Below are positions 54,005 to 63,680 of a stretch of DNA of 64,000 nucleotides, one piece after another. The stretch is from positions 1 to 64,000 of the forward strand of contig JALRLY010000260.1 of assembly GCA_023647555.1 (NCBI GenBank). The letters are read 5' to 3'. The stretch is from Pancytospora philotis (Eukaryota > Microsporidia). Each line of letters begins with the position of its first letter. The first letter of the stretch is position 1. The translations under genes were made by a program, and so were the position numbers. The notes beneath the pieces were generated by a model, which was given only the letters and a program-made list of their open reading frames with translations, ran no database searches and had not been told where the DNA came from.

Positions 54005-56437
54005 CTAGCTATGGTTGCATGCCTCGGCAAGGATCTTCGCGTCTATCTCCAGACAGGTGCGCATGTATTCTCTGCGTGTGCAGATAATTTCGTAGAACAG
54101 AACGAACTTAGGGCGTGCCTTGAACAGCGGGTCGGTCGGGTGGATGCCGCAGACCGTTCCGTCGATGATGGTCTCGTAGCTCGAGGTTGTCCGCCGTGCC
54201 ACGTTCATGAAGTAGCCCGAGGCGAACGCCTTCTCGATGCAGGCCTCCGGGCGCGGCGGCTTCTCCGCCTTAAACAACTTCCGCGCCTGCTTCTTCGCAT
54301 CGCCCATCCCTCTGCTGGCCGACAGGCCCATGAGCTGCAATTTGAGTGTGAGGATCTGGCCCATCGTGTGCGGCTTCAGAAAGTTCTTATTCAGGAAGCT
54401 GTACGAGAACTTGCTCGCGGCCCACTGGTCATAGATCTCCAGCGCCGTGTAGAATTCACCCTTGGGGTGCTCGAAGCTTTTCTTCGCCTTCTCCAGGCCG
54501 GGGTTGTTCGACAGATGCACGAAGACCGGCGCGTGGTTCAGAAACGCGGCGATGGTGGACACCTCGTCGATGCAGCCGAGGCGCTTGGCGCTCAGCAGCG
54601 CCATCGCCAGCTCTGGCTGCAGAGGCAGGCTTGCAAGGCTCTCGCCCAGGGGCGTGATACGCCCGTTCTGGTCGATCGCCCTGAGATAGTATAAGAAATG
54701 TAGGCTGTACTCGATGCTGCGCACGTTGGGCCTATCGATGAAATCAAAGTTGACAATGTCGTTGATATTAAACGCCTTTAGCGATAGAATGACGCCGTTC
54801 AGGTTGGACAGCATTATCTCCGGCATCAGGCTCTCCTCGAGGGCGTCGTGCTCCTCGCGCGTGTACAGCCGGAAGCAGAAGCCCGGGCCCGTCCGCCCTG
54901 CTCGGCCGGCGCGCTGCTTGGCCTGGGACTGCGAAATGAAGACGGTCTCAAGGATGTCGACCGACGAGCAGTGCGAGCGCCGCATCTGCTTCACCCGCCC
55001 GCAGTCCACCACGAAGCGGATGTTGTCGATCGTGACCGACGTCTCAGCGATATTGGTGCTCAGAATCACCTTGCGCGTGCCCTTTTCAAAGACCAGCATC
55101 TGGTCCTCCGCGGGCATCTGCGCGTACAGCTGCAGAACCTTCGCAGCGTCCGGCGCTATCCGCGCAGAAAGCAGCGCGTGCGCCTCCTCGATGTCTCGCT
55201 GGCCGGTCAGGAATACCAGCACGTTCCCCTCGTCGTACTTGTCGAAGATCCCGGTCACCGTGTCGACCGCGGCCCTCACGTAGTTCGCCGTCTGGTGCTT
55301 CAGGTACATGTGGTCGATCTTGTGGATGCGGTGCTTGATCTCCACAAACGGACAGTTGAAATAGTCCACGAACCGCTTCAGATCGAGCGTAGCGCTCATA
55401 ATCAGCAGCTTCGTGTTACGCATCGTCTTGAAGTACGCCATGAGGATGTCCATGTTGACCGACCTCTCGTGCGCCTCATCAATGACCACCAGATCGTACT
55501 TCAGCTTCATCTTGTCCTTCTGCTCCTCGCCGCCTCTGTTCCGCGCGTGCAGGCCCGCGAGCTCCTTCAGCAGGATTCCGTCGGTGACAAACTTGAGGCG
55601 CGTCCGCTTGCTCGACTTGTCGTCGAAGCGCACGGAGTAGCCGACAAGATCACCGAGCGGCACCTCCATCTCCGAGGCCACGCGCCGCGCCACGTTGATG
55701 GCCGCAAGACGCCGCGGCTGCGTGCAGACGATCCGCTTATAGTCGCCGAGCAGCAGCCGCGGTATCTTCGTGGTCTTGCCGCAGCCGGTGCTGCCCTGCA
55801 CGAGCACGATCTGGTTCTCAGCGAGCGCCTTGCGAACCTCGTCGATCTTGTCGTCGACCGTCTCCTCCTTGTCGCACTCCGCCGCGTGGTCCATCTGGTA
55901 GATGAACGAGCAGAGCCCAGCCTGCTCGCGCCGCGGCTTGACGGGCGCGACGAGGCCCTCGGGCACCGCCTCAAATTTGAAATCGGGCGTGGCGCAGCGA
56001 CTGTCGCTCCCGGAAGCGGTGAGCGCGTCTCTGAGCTCACCGTCGCTTAGCGCGTTGATCGACTGCCCCTCGGGCGCGGCTTTCCGGCCCTTGCCGCTCG
56101 GGCTGGCCGGCGCGGCGCCTTCGCAGCTCGGGGTATTCGCAGCACTATCAGCCTTGCGGTACGCCGCAAAACGGTCAACTCTGGCCCTGCCTTTGCCTGC
56201 CGGCGCCGCGGCGGCATCCAGCGATTTGTATTCCTCGATAAGGGCGCCCAGCTTCAGATCGAGATTCTTCATGTGCACCGGCTCCAGCAGCCCCTCGAGC
56301 ATGTTTCTGTCGTTGTTCACGAACGCGTGCGCCAGCATCTGGCTGAACTGCATCGCCTTGATGCCCAGCTCGTTGTGTACGTAGTCCCCGATGAGACTTT
56401 TTATCTTGGCGCTAATGCTCTCCTTCTCCGCCATCAT
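54005..56437 (-). CDS. PRP22: DEAH-box spliceosomal helicase, PRP22-like
   Basis: The 810-residue product's first 70 residues (SAKIKSLIGDYVHNELGIKAMQFSQMLAHAFV...) match the helical N-terminus of PRP22/DHX8 ([24 protein letters not shown]). A basic low-complexity linker follows. The helicase core has Walker A GSTGCGKTTKIPRLLL, DEAH, SATLD and QRAGRAGRTGPGFCFRLY. HA2 and OB domains complete it. PRP22 releases spliced mRNA from the spliceosome. The S1 domain of larger homologues is missing. The start is preceded by TTTTAAATTTC (56454-56464). PRP2 or PRP16 are alternatives within the same family. Confidence 0.8.
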   Translation of the reverse strand: MMAEKESISAKIKSLIGDYVHNELGIKAMQFSQMLAHAFVNNDRNMLEGLLEPVHMKNLDLKLGALIEEYKSLDAAAAPAGKGRARVDRFAAYRKADSAANTPSCEGAAPASPSGKGRKAAPEGQSINALSDGELRDALTASGSDSRCATPDFKFEAVPEGLVAPVKPRREQAGLCSFIYQMDHAAECDKEETVDDKIDEVRKALAENQIVLVQGSTGCGKTTKIPRLLLGDYKRIVCTQPRRLAAINVARRVASEMEVPLGDLVGYSVRFDDKSSKRTRLKFVTDGILLKELAGLHARNRGGEEQKDKMKLKYDLVVIDEAHERSVNMDILMAYFKTMRNTKLLIMSATLDLKRFVDYFNCPFVEIKHRIHKIDHMYLKHQTANYVRAAVDTVTGIFDKYDEGNVLVFLTGQRDIEEAHALLSARIAPDAAKVLQLYAQMPAEDQMLVFEKGTRKVILSTNIAETSVTIDNIRFVVDCGRVKQMRRSHCSSVDILETVFISQSQAKQRAGRAGRTGPGFCFRLYTREEHDALEESLMPEIMLSNLNGVILSLKAFNINDIVNFDFIDRPNVRSIEYSLHFLYYLRAIDQNGRITPLGESLASLPLQPELAMALLSAKRLGCIDEVSTIAAFLNHAPVFVHLSNNPGLEKAKKSFEHPKGEFYTALEIYDQWAASKFSYSFLNKNFLKPHTMGQILTLKLQLMGLSASRGMGDAKKQARKLFKAEKPPRPEACIEKAFASGYFMNVARRTTSSYETIIDGTVCGIHPTDPLFKARPKFVLFYEIICTRREYMRTCLEIDAKILAEACNHS

Positions 56438-56878
56438 GGGCTGCTTTCTGCTGTTTTAAATTTCTCCAAAAACTGGCGAAAGTGCGCTGGGGGCTGGCGC
56501 TGCTCGGTGAAGCAGCAGCATTATCGGGGATAATTATGTCACTATTGGTCGTTGGCATATGCGCAACTTGCCATTGGTATGATGCGTGTTTTAAGATGCT
56601 GAATCGAACGTCAGTTGAAAATTTTACTTGAGTGAGCACATCAGCCATCGCTAAGCTCGGATAATAAGGCCGGTGCATTGCGCGCATCCAAGATATGGAC
56701 AGTATCACCTGGCTATATTTTCACATGGAGACACAGTATATGGAGAGGCACCAAGGCTCTGCTACATCTGCTATAACCGCTGTGCTGCCAATCAGCTGTT
56801 GCGGACACGCAGTATATCCGGCACTGGATCGGCGCGCGGACCGCCGCGGCCGTTAAAAATTTACCAGCGCGCCGGGGC
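56438..56878. other. Divergent upstream region PRP22/HSP70
   Basis: This contains TTTTAAATTTC (56454-56464), an unassigned AAAATTTT near 56617, CCAATCAG (56787-56794), and AAAAATTTA (56855-56863) before HSP70. A 53-codon frame at 56695 (+) overlaps the HSP70 promoter and is not called. Confidence 0.45.
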
Positions 56879-58624
56879 ATGGCGGCTGGAGATCCGATCG
56901 TGGGGATCGACCTCGGGACCACGAACTCGGCCGTGGCCTTTGCGAAGAACGGCGTGGCCGAGATAATCAGGGGCGACTCGTCCAAAAGCACCATGCCCTC
57001 GCTCGTGCATCTGGGCGAGCCGGAGGTGGTCGGCGAGGGCGCGCTGCCGCTGCTCGAGAGCGCGCCGCAGAGCACGATATACGGGAGCAAGCGGCTCATG
57101 GGGCGGAAGATGCTCGATGTGCAGGAGTACGCGAACATGCTGCCCTACAAGACGTTCGCGAAGTGCAACGGCGACGTATGGATCAAGGGCGACTTTGGCA
57201 AGCTCGCGCCGGCGCAGATCGGCGCGAAGATCCTCAAGAAGCTGCGCGGGATCGCCGAGAAGGCTCTGGGCAGGCCGGTGAGCCGGGCCGTTGTGACCGT
57301 CCCGGCTTACTTTGACGACAGCCAGCGCCAGGCCACGCGGAATGCGGGCAAGATCGCCGGGCTCGACGTGCTCAGGATCATCAACGAGCCGACGGCCGCC
57401 GCGCTCGCGTACGGCATGGACAAGAAGGCGCAGGGCAACATCGCCGTGTACGATCTTGGCGGCGGGACCTTTGACATCTCCATTCTCGAACTGAGCAACG
57501 GCGTGTTCCATGTCAAGGCGACTGCCGGCGACACTTTCCTCGGCGGCGACGACTTTGACAGCGAGATTGTCAAGTTTCTGGTCACGCGCCTGGAGACCGA
57601 GGAGGGCATCGACGTGGACCTGGACGGGGACGCCGGCGCCGCCATCAGGGCGAAGCTGCGGCTCGCCGCCGAGGCCGCGAAGAAGGCGCTCTCCACAAAG
57701 GAGCAGACCAAGGTGTTCGTCGAGAATGTCGTGGACGGGCACGATCTGGACATTGTTCTTAAGCGCACACAGCTCGAGAATGTCGTAAAGCGCATCGCTG
57801 AGCGCACGCGCGAGCCCTGCGAACGGGCGCTGAAGGACTCCAGACTGCGCAGGGCCGATATCAAGCACGTGATCCTCGTGGGCGGGATGACGCGCATGCC
57901 CGCGGTGCGTCAGCTGGTCGCGGATATCTTCGGTGTTGAGCCGTCCACCGATGTGAACCCCGACGAGGCGGTGGCGCTCGGTGCGGCGGTGCAGGCGGGA
58001 ATCCTGGCTGGTTCTGTTGATGATGTGCTGTTGCTGGATGTTACGCCGCTGAGCCTCGGGATCGAGGTGCTGGGTGGGATATTCAGCAAGGTGGTCGACC
58101 GGAATACCACGATCCCCTGCAAGCACACGGAGGTCTTCTCTACCTCTGAGGATAACCAGACGGAGGTCGACATACGGATCTTCCAGGGCGAGCGCGCCAT
58201 GGCGGCTGACAACCGGCTGCTCGGTTCCGTCAAGCTGGAGAACATCCCGCGCGCCCCGCGCGGCACGCCCCAGATCGCTGTCTCTTTCGAGGTGGATGCG
58301 AACGGCTGCATCAACGTGAGCGCCGAGGACTCCGTTTCTAAGAAGCCTGCGGTTGTGAAGCTGGTCCTGGACAGCGGCCTGACGAAGACGCAGGTCGACC
58401 GCCTCGTCAAGGAGGCCGAGGATAACCGCAAGGCAGATGCGCTGCGCGAGTCCCGCACCAAATTCAGTATTGAAAACAGGCCGTACGTCAAGAGCCTACT
58501 CAACATAAAGCTGCCCGCGGAAGTGGAGCTCAAGGCCAGACGCCTCGGTGAGATCATAGAGAAAGAATCATTCGATGTGGCTGAGGCCACAGCGCTGTTG
58601 GCAGAGCTGAAGAAACTGGTCTAA
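56879..58624 (+). CDS. SSC1: Mitochondrial-type HSP70 (mitosome)
   Basis: The 581-residue chaperone has ATPase motifs [30 protein letters not shown] and [16 protein letters not shown], and the substrate domain core [29 protein letters not shown] and the DnaK-like sequence through NRTTxxP mark it as mitochondrial type. In microsporidia this is the standard evidence of a relict mitochondrion. The protein starts five residues before the DLGTT core, so no cleavable presequence exists. The C-terminal lid is shortened. The start follows AAAAATTTA (56855-56863). PAM16 at 24061 is its predicted co-factor. Confidence 0.95.
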   Translation: MAAGDPIVGIDLGTTNSAVAFAKNGVAEIIRGDSSKSTMPSLVHLGEPEVVGEGALPLLESAPQSTIYGSKRLMGRKMLDVQEYANMLPYKTFAKCNGDVWIKGDFGKLAPAQIGAKILKKLRGIAEKALGRPVSRAVVTVPAYFDDSQRQATRNAGKIAGLDVLRIINEPTAAALAYGMDKKAQGNIAVYDLGGGTFDISILELSNGVFHVKATAGDTFLGGDDFDSEIVKFLVTRLETEEGIDVDLDGDAGAAIRAKLRLAAEAAKKALSTKEQTKVFVENVVDGHDLDIVLKRTQLENVVKRIAERTREPCERALKDSRLRRADIKHVILVGGMTRMPAVRQLVADIFGVEPSTDVNPDEAVALGAAVQAGILAGSVDDVLLLDVTPLSLGIEVLGGIFSKVVDRNTTIPCKHTEVFSTSEDNQTEVDIRIFQGERAMAADNRLLGSVKLENIPRAPRGTPQIAVSFEVDANGCINVSAEDSVSKKPAVVKLVLDSGLTKTQVDRLVKEAEDNRKADALRESRTKFSIENRPYVKSLLNIKLPAEVELKARRLGEIIEKESFDVAEATALLAELKKLV

Positions 58625-58850
58625 GCTACATGCGTCGACCAGGTGGTATTAAATATTTGTGCTTTATTTTTGCCTATGAAGTAGTGCTGCTTTGAATCAT
58701 GTCAGCGCTGTGTGAGGACGCAGCCGTAAAAATACGGAGCGCAGTGCGAGTCTTGCATTACCTTGATAAAAGCCAGCATCGTACATTCATCGCAGCCATA
58801 CATCGCACTGGTTAAATATCATTCGCGATGCAAAATGTTAATTTATTCAC

Positions 58851-59678
58851 TCAGCTCCAATCCTCCTTGGATGTCTGCTTGCGGGACTTTACGACCTCAA
58901 TCGGCGCACTGCTCTTCTGCTCGGCCGGCGACCGGTTCAGCTGCTTCTTCATCATTTCCGAGCCCGCCGCCATGAAGGACTTGGCGCGGTCCTTCACCAC
59001 CGAGCCGATCTTGCTGCCGTAGACCGCCGTCTTGCTCTTGATGGCGCTGGCGGTCTTGGACAAACTGTCCTTGATCCCGGGGATCATGCTGCTGATGTTC
59101 GGCGCGGAGAGATTCGCCATGAGCCCGTTCGCGTACACGCCGCCCGCCCCAGCCGTTGGCCGCGGGGCCGACGACGGCACGGGCTCGCTAGTCCTGGACG
59201 CGCTGGAGGACGGCGCGGCGCTCTTCGCCACCGCAGCCCGCTCCTTGGAAACGTTCTCAGCGACCGCGAAGCTGCTGGGCCGGGCGCGCTGCTCCGCATA
59301 CCGCACCGCCACATTCGCAGCCGCCTGGATCTCGGCGGCCAGCGTCTTCGAGTACTCCATCACGGCCGGGTTCCTGTACATGTCCTCGGTCTGGGTCATC
59401 GCGACCCCGCGCCCGTGGAGGTACTCCTTGAACTTGCCGTTGCCGCCGTACTTGAACGGCAGATACGCCTGCTGGTCCCATGCGTCGAGGCCGATGCTGC
59501 GCACGGAGTCGAGCAGCACGCCGAGCGAGCGGTGCATGCCGGCGCAGTTGAGGCAGATGAACGTGCCGTAGTAGAGCGAGGCCCACTTGGGGTTCTTGGC
59601 GCCGCAGTCCACGCACAGCGCGTTCTGCGGCTCCTTCGACTTCTTCAGTACTTTTGCTTTGTAATCGCGGTCGGCCAT
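58851..59678 (-). CDS. GCS1: ArfGAP protein, ARFGAP1/Gcs1-like
   Basis: The 275-residue product has the zinc-binding GAP domain [32 protein letters not shown] (CX2CX16CX2C with the Arg finger). [15 protein letters not shown]...[10 protein letters not shown] follows. The rest is a Ser/Ala/Pro linker and an amphipathic, Ser/Lys-rich segment ([24 protein letters not shown]) like the curvature-sensing ALPS-type regions. It stimulates ARF1 GTP hydrolysis at the Golgi in COPI traffic. The start follows AAATATTT (59693-59700). Confidence 0.9.
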   Translation of the reverse strand: MADRDYKAKVLKKSKEPQNALCVDCGAKNPKWASLYYGTFICLNCAGMHRSLGVLLDSVRSIGLDAWDQQAYLPFKYGGNGKFKEYLHGRGVAMTQTEDMYRNPAVMEYSKTLAAEIQAAANVAVRYAEQRARPSSFAVAENVSKERAAVAKSAAPSSSASRTSEPVPSSAPRPTAGAGGVYANGLMANLSAPNISSMIPGIKDSLSKTASAIKSKTAVYGSKIGSVVKDRAKSFMAAGSEMMKKQLNRSPAEQKSSAPIEVVKSRKQTSKEDWS

Positions 59679-59893
59679 GGTATTTATCGGGGAAATATTT
59701 ACAAATTGCTCAAGGGCGGTCTGAGACACGATAATAAACTGAGACTTTGGCGGATTAGCAGCGCAGAGGTACTGATTTGGGTTATAGGAAGGCTGAAAGC
59801 ACAGGAAGGACTGTTTACACAGTACATCACAAATGCTTAGTTGTAACACAACAAGAAATAAAAATATCGTGAAATTAACATACGCCGAGTAAT

Positions 59894-60535
59894 TTAATTG
59901 AACTCGCACAGCTCCAGCTCCAGCATCTTAAAGAAACTGGACTTCGCTTCTGACACTGGTCTGACAACAGCCGGTATAGCGCGCGGCTGCGAAGCTGAGC
60001 CGAATGCAATAGCGCTGCTAGATTTCTGCGCAACTGTGCTTTTTGCTGCCTTCATGATCTTCTTCGGCTGCGTTAGAGAGATGGTTCTGCTGCTTTTCTG
60101 CACACAGGACTGCGTGGCGCTGAAGTCGAGATCGTACGGCTTATTCTTGGACGGCACCTTGCGCGCTGTGGGAGTGCACTGGGTTGCTGTTTGTGGCGGG
60201 GCCTCTGGCTGCTTCGCTTCCTGTAGCTCAGAAAGCCCTGATGTAACGGCACTCCACTGTTGTCTGAGCAGAATGGGCTCCACCAGTGCGCTTTGTACAG
60301 CGATGCGGCTCTGCGAGGACTGCTGGCCATCAGCGGGCCCCTTCGACCGTTCCACGGTGCAGTTTGGATGCAGATCCTTGAGCATTTTGTTTATCTCCGC
60401 TGCGACAGCTGTCCGTACACTATCGGCGAGCACCTTGCCTTCCTCGGAGAGCTGGGCCTTCAGGGCGTTGACCTCAGCTATGAGCTTGGTATACGTGCCC
60501 AATATCGCCTTCAATAGCTCTTCGTTCATGTGCAT
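59894..60535 (-). CDS. Hypothetical coiled-coil, Ser-rich protein
   Basis: In this 213-residue unknown protein, residues 5-55 are a coiled coil ([36 protein letters not shown]). Residues 60-200 are disordered and rich in Ser, Gln, Pro, Lys, and the C-terminal 20 residues ([14 protein letters not shown]) are amphipathic. It may be a cytoskeletal or chromosome-associated adaptor (inference from layout only). ATG 60535 is preferred over 60565 because AATTTCAACT lies between them. Its codon use is less GC-rich than that of its neighbours. Confidence 0.55.
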   Translation of the reverse strand: MHMNEELLKAILGTYTKLIAEVNALKAQLSEEGKVLADSVRTAVAAEINKMLKDLHPNCTVERSKGPADGQQSSQSRIAVQSALVEPILLRQQWSAVTSGLSELQEAKQPEAPPQTATQCTPTARKVPSKNKPYDLDFSATQSCVQKSSRTISLTQPKKIMKAAKSTVAQKSSSAIAFGSASQPRAIPAVVRPVSEAKSSFFKMLELELCEFN

Positions 60536-60718
60536 AAACTCAGTTGAAATTAAAAGTCTGTGCATGAATAGGCCTGTTTATTCCCCATCCATTGCACCAT
60601 AAGTAAAGCAGACTCTACGATTAAATACTATGGTATCGCAGCTGTCCTACCCCTCGTCTTTTACAATAGAAATCGCAACACCGCCAACGCGTTGTTTAGC
60701 GCAGCAGTTTTTTAGCCC

Positions 60719-62182
60719 ATGGCGCAGGACGACTTGGCCACCTGGCTGAAGGTTTCTGCGGAGAACAAGATAACCACCAAGAACGCGTGGAAGTCGACGC
60801 TGATCGAGTACTTTGCCGACCCCTCCTACTTCAAGGGCCGCGAGGGCATCAACTTCCAGAAGGCCGGCTGCGCGCTCGAGGGCTGCGTGAAGGTCTACTC
60901 GACGCGGGTCGACGACGTCTCGGAGAACACGAACCGGCTCCTCAGCATGTTCAGGAAGGAGGACAGCGAGCCCAAGGCGCGGCCGGCCAAGAAGAGCGGC
61001 AACTTCATCGAGAAGAACATGAGCAACATTGATCTCAGGGAGCTCCCGCTCGACACATTCTACGACCCGGTGTTCGCGTCGATCCTGCAGGGCAGCGGCG
61101 GCAGGTTCCTGCTCGATGCGCTGGAGCGAACGGCCGCTGGCACGCTGCTCTACAGCAGCCCCGGCAGTTCAGGCATAGTGTTCAGCGACGAGGAGGTCAA
61201 TATCAGCCTCAGGGCGCTGCCCGTGTGTGCGTCCCTCAGAGAGATCAAGGAAATGAAGGGCGCGGATGAGAGCATCGCGGCTGTGGAGGACGAGTATGTG
61301 CACGGCCAGTATGACGCGGCGGATGATTTCGGCGAGATCGACGATGGCGGGCTTGGGGACATTGACCACTGGGCGCCGGAGGCCGATGCGGACGGCGATG
61401 GCGGTGCTACAGCGGGCTCAGAGCACGCGCCTGTTATTGCCGATGGGAACGACTGCTACGTGTACAGCGATAATCCATTCGGGTACTTCAAGGGCTGGGC
61501 GGGCCCGAGCCACTGGCGCGTGAGCGCGCCGCCGTCGAGGCGAGGCAACAGAGAGAAAAAGCCGAGGGAGCGCGTCTTTATAGACTTCACCGCGGAGCTG
61601 GACCTGTCTAGCATAGTAGAGCAGGCTGATACGACGATGGCGCGCGAGGTCATCGTGGAGCGCAGGAGGAATAAGAACATGATGCCCACCGACCACGCGT
61701 ACAGCACTGCAGATCTCTACAAATTCATGCTGCGGAGCGACTACATCGTTTATGGCGCGTACACAGCAGCGTCACAGCCCGCAGCGCCCGAGGTGCAGGA
61801 GGAGTGCGCCCGCGACTACGAGGATATAGGCGACGGCCCCGAGGCCTCTTTCATAGGCGCCGCCGATGGCTCCGCGCCGGACCACAGCATGCTCTCGGAG
61901 CGTCTCGAGCACTCCATGGTTCTGGACGGCGCGCCGGCCTTCAAAATGCCGAAGGCGCCCAAGCGCGTGGACATGAAGCGCCTCAAGGAAAATGTGCACA
62001 AGCTGCTCGGCCAAAGCTCCGCGGCGCTCTCTGACATCTGCCGCGGCGTGTCCACATTCTACGATCCCAAGGAGCGCAAGGACATCTCTCCCCACCTGTG
62101 CCTCATTTCACTGCTGCACATCGCAAACGAGAACTCCTACGAGCTGTCGGCGAAGGGAAGCGATCTGCTTGTTCACAGGTAG
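60719..62182 (+). CDS. BRN1: Condensin kleisin subunit BRN1 (NCAPH)
   Basis: The 487-residue product's N-terminal SMC2-binding region (WLKVSAENKITTKNAWKSTLIEYFAD...GINFQKAGCALEGCVKVYSTRVDDVSENTNRLLS) closely follows the condensin kleisin pattern. The middle is acidic with a SDNPFGYFKGWAGPSHWR motif. The C-terminal winged-helix region (KRVDMKRLKENVHKLL...SPHLCLISLLHIANENSYEL) completes the kleisin. It bridges SMC2 and SMC4 and loads HEAT subunits for mitotic chromosome compaction. It is shorter than yeast Brn1 (754). Confidence 0.93.
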   Translation: MAQDDLATWLKVSAENKITTKNAWKSTLIEYFADPSYFKGREGINFQKAGCALEGCVKVYSTRVDDVSENTNRLLSMFRKEDSEPKARPAKKSGNFIEKNMSNIDLRELPLDTFYDPVFASILQGSGGRFLLDALERTAAGTLLYSSPGSSGIVFSDEEVNISLRALPVCASLREIKEMKGADESIAAVEDEYVHGQYDAADDFGEIDDGGLGDIDHWAPEADADGDGGATAGSEHAPVIADGNDCYVYSDNPFGYFKGWAGPSHWRVSAPPSRRGNREKKPRERVFIDFTAELDLSSIVEQADTTMAREVIVERRRNKNMMPTDHAYSTADLYKFMLRSDYIVYGAYTAASQPAAPEVQEECARDYEDIGDGPEASFIGAADGSAPDHSMLSERLEHSMVLDGAPAFKMPKAPKRVDMKRLKENVHKLLGQSSAALSDICRGVSTFYDPKERKDISPHLCLISLLHIANENSYELSAKGSDLLVHR

Positions 62183-62481
62183 AGCAGTTGTACAGGTCTG
62201 TTTGCAGCAGTGCACGGCCTTTTTGAACAAGCAAGTAAATTTAATAGTTCTGCCGCTATTCTGTGCATCCGCGCCGTAATCTTCTACTGTAAGGGTGATA
62301 AACATGCCATTATGCTTCGAGCCTCCGGATACGCAGCTCCTCGCAATGGGCATTTTGCATACCGTTGTATCACCAGCGCGTTGCATTCCACACGCCGCTG
62401 TTTGTTTACACACAAAATGCAACACGCAGCGCCGGCCGCCGCACACTTTTTTGTTTTAAAAGGCCTGCGCCAAAATCCGCG
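62183..62481. other. Gap between BRN1 and NC2-beta
   Basis: 299 bases with a TTTTTTGTTTTAAAAGGC run about 35 bases before the NC2-beta ATG. No RNA gene was recognised. Confidence 0.35.
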
Positions 62482-62967
62482 ATGCCCTACGACAAGTCGG
62501 ACGAGGACACTAACCTCCCGAAGGCCACCGTGGACAAGCTCATCCACGACACGCTGCACAAGCCGTTCATAGTATCCAAGGAGGTGAAGAGCGCGCTCAA
62601 GGACGCGTGCCACCTCTTCGTCAACCGCATAATCACGGAGGCGAACGCCGTGTGCGAGGTCGACAAGAAAAAAATTATCGCGAACCAGCACATCTACAAG
62701 GCGTACACCAAGTACGGCTTTGCGGACTACATCGAGCCGTGCCAGGCGGCGGCTGCCGACTACGACGACTACTCGCGCCACCGGCCCTCGCGCCAGAACA
62801 AGTTCAAGGACAGCGGGAAGACGCTGGACGAGCTGCACGAGGACCAGATGCGGCTCTTCCAGGCCGCGCGGAAGGAGCAGGAGATTGCGTACGGCGTTGC
62901 CGACGATGACTCCTCGGAGGGTTCGCAGGACGGTGGCTCGTCTGCATCGTCGCACTCACAGGCATAG
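62482..62967 (+). CDS. NCB2: Negative cofactor 2 beta (DR1)
   Basis: This is a 161-residue histone-fold protein. DEDTNLPKATVDKLIHDTLHKPFIVSKEVKSAL...FVNRIITEANAVCEVDKKKIIANQHIYKAYTKYGF matches NC2-beta/Dr1 (DDDLTIPRAAINKMIKETLP...FIHLISSEANEIC...). The following KTLDELHEDQMRLFQAARKEQ corresponds to the family's EELLRQQQELFAKARQQQ helix. With NC2-alpha it binds TBP on DNA and represses or redistributes TBP. POLE3-type proteins lack the C-terminal helix. Confidence 0.85.
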   Translation: MPYDKSDEDTNLPKATVDKLIHDTLHKPFIVSKEVKSALKDACHLFVNRIITEANAVCEVDKKKIIANQHIYKAYTKYGFADYIEPCQAAAADYDDYSRHRPSRQNKFKDSGKTLDELHEDQMRLFQAARKEQEIAYGVADDDSSEGSQDGGSSASSHSQA

Positions 62968-63314
62968 GCGGCTGATTCAAATAAATACTTTCAAATCAGC
63001 GATAGTCGTAGGTGTGCGTTTTGGGCATGAGCCGTGTGCGATTCTACCTGTCACATACTGCCATAGGCCTGACTGAACGAAGTGGCAGTAGAACAGCATC
63101 GATTTACGCAGTGCATGGGCATGCTGGCATACGAACTGCCCTAAGCATCTACAAGCTTTGCTACATTTTCATTAGCTGTGTGGAGAACTAACAAGGGTTT
63201 TAAAGCAGCATGGCTGTACTCTGTTGAACGCCTATAAGCCAGCGGATACGATAAAATCCGCAGCAGATCAAGCAAAAATAGTAAGACAGCAAAACAATGT
63301 CTAGGTGGATAGAT
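62968..63314. other. Convergent gap
   Basis: A stem with arms GCTGATT (62971-62977) and AATCAGC (62994-63000) encloses AATAAA right after the NC2-beta stop and could be its 3' end signal. Nothing else was recognised up to the uS10 stop. Confidence 0.4.
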
Positions 63315-63680
63315 TTATTGTCCTGCCATAAACTGCACCTCAACAGGAGTGTTCTTGAGGTACTCAACGATCATGGACAAGTCCTTGTCATATACAGAGA
63401 GCTTGAACTGGCGCTGGTGGACCCGCAGCTTCAAGCGGGAGAACGTGGCGGTACCGTTTCCGCAGGGCGACTTCCTGGTGGTGTAGACAGCCTCCTCGAC
63501 CGGGAGCACGAGCGGGAGCTCAATGCTGCCGTCGAACTCGCCGGCGAAGCTGTAGAACTCCTTGGCGATCCTGTTGATCGTCTTCTTGTCGGTGCTGCAC
63601 ATCATAATGGTGATGTTCTTCAGGGTGCCCGGGGCCTGCTCGTACACCTCATCCTTTTTATCCAAAACGACGGAGTCCAT
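63315..63680 (-). CDS. RPS20: 40S ribosomal protein uS10
   Basis: The 121-residue product shares the uS10 core (LPLVLPVEEAVYTTRKSPCGNGTATFSRLKLRVHQRQFKL), with TTRKSPCGxGTxTFxRxxLRxHxR the family signature; TPVEVQF ends the domain. It sits at the head of the small subunit. The start follows TAAATTTTTTT (63686-63696) by 5 bases. Confidence 0.9.
   Translation of the reverse strand: MDSVVLDKKDEVYEQAPGTLKNITIMMCSTDKKTINRIAKEFYSFAGEFDGSIELPLVLPVEEAVYTTRKSPCGNGTATFSRLKLRVHQRQFKLSVYDKDLSMIVEYLKNTPVEVQFMAGQ

Noticed and set aside
56695..56856. 53-codon ORF (+) after an AAAATTTT at 56617
   Set aside because: It ends inside the HSP70 promoter, has no recognisable features and is far from the motif.
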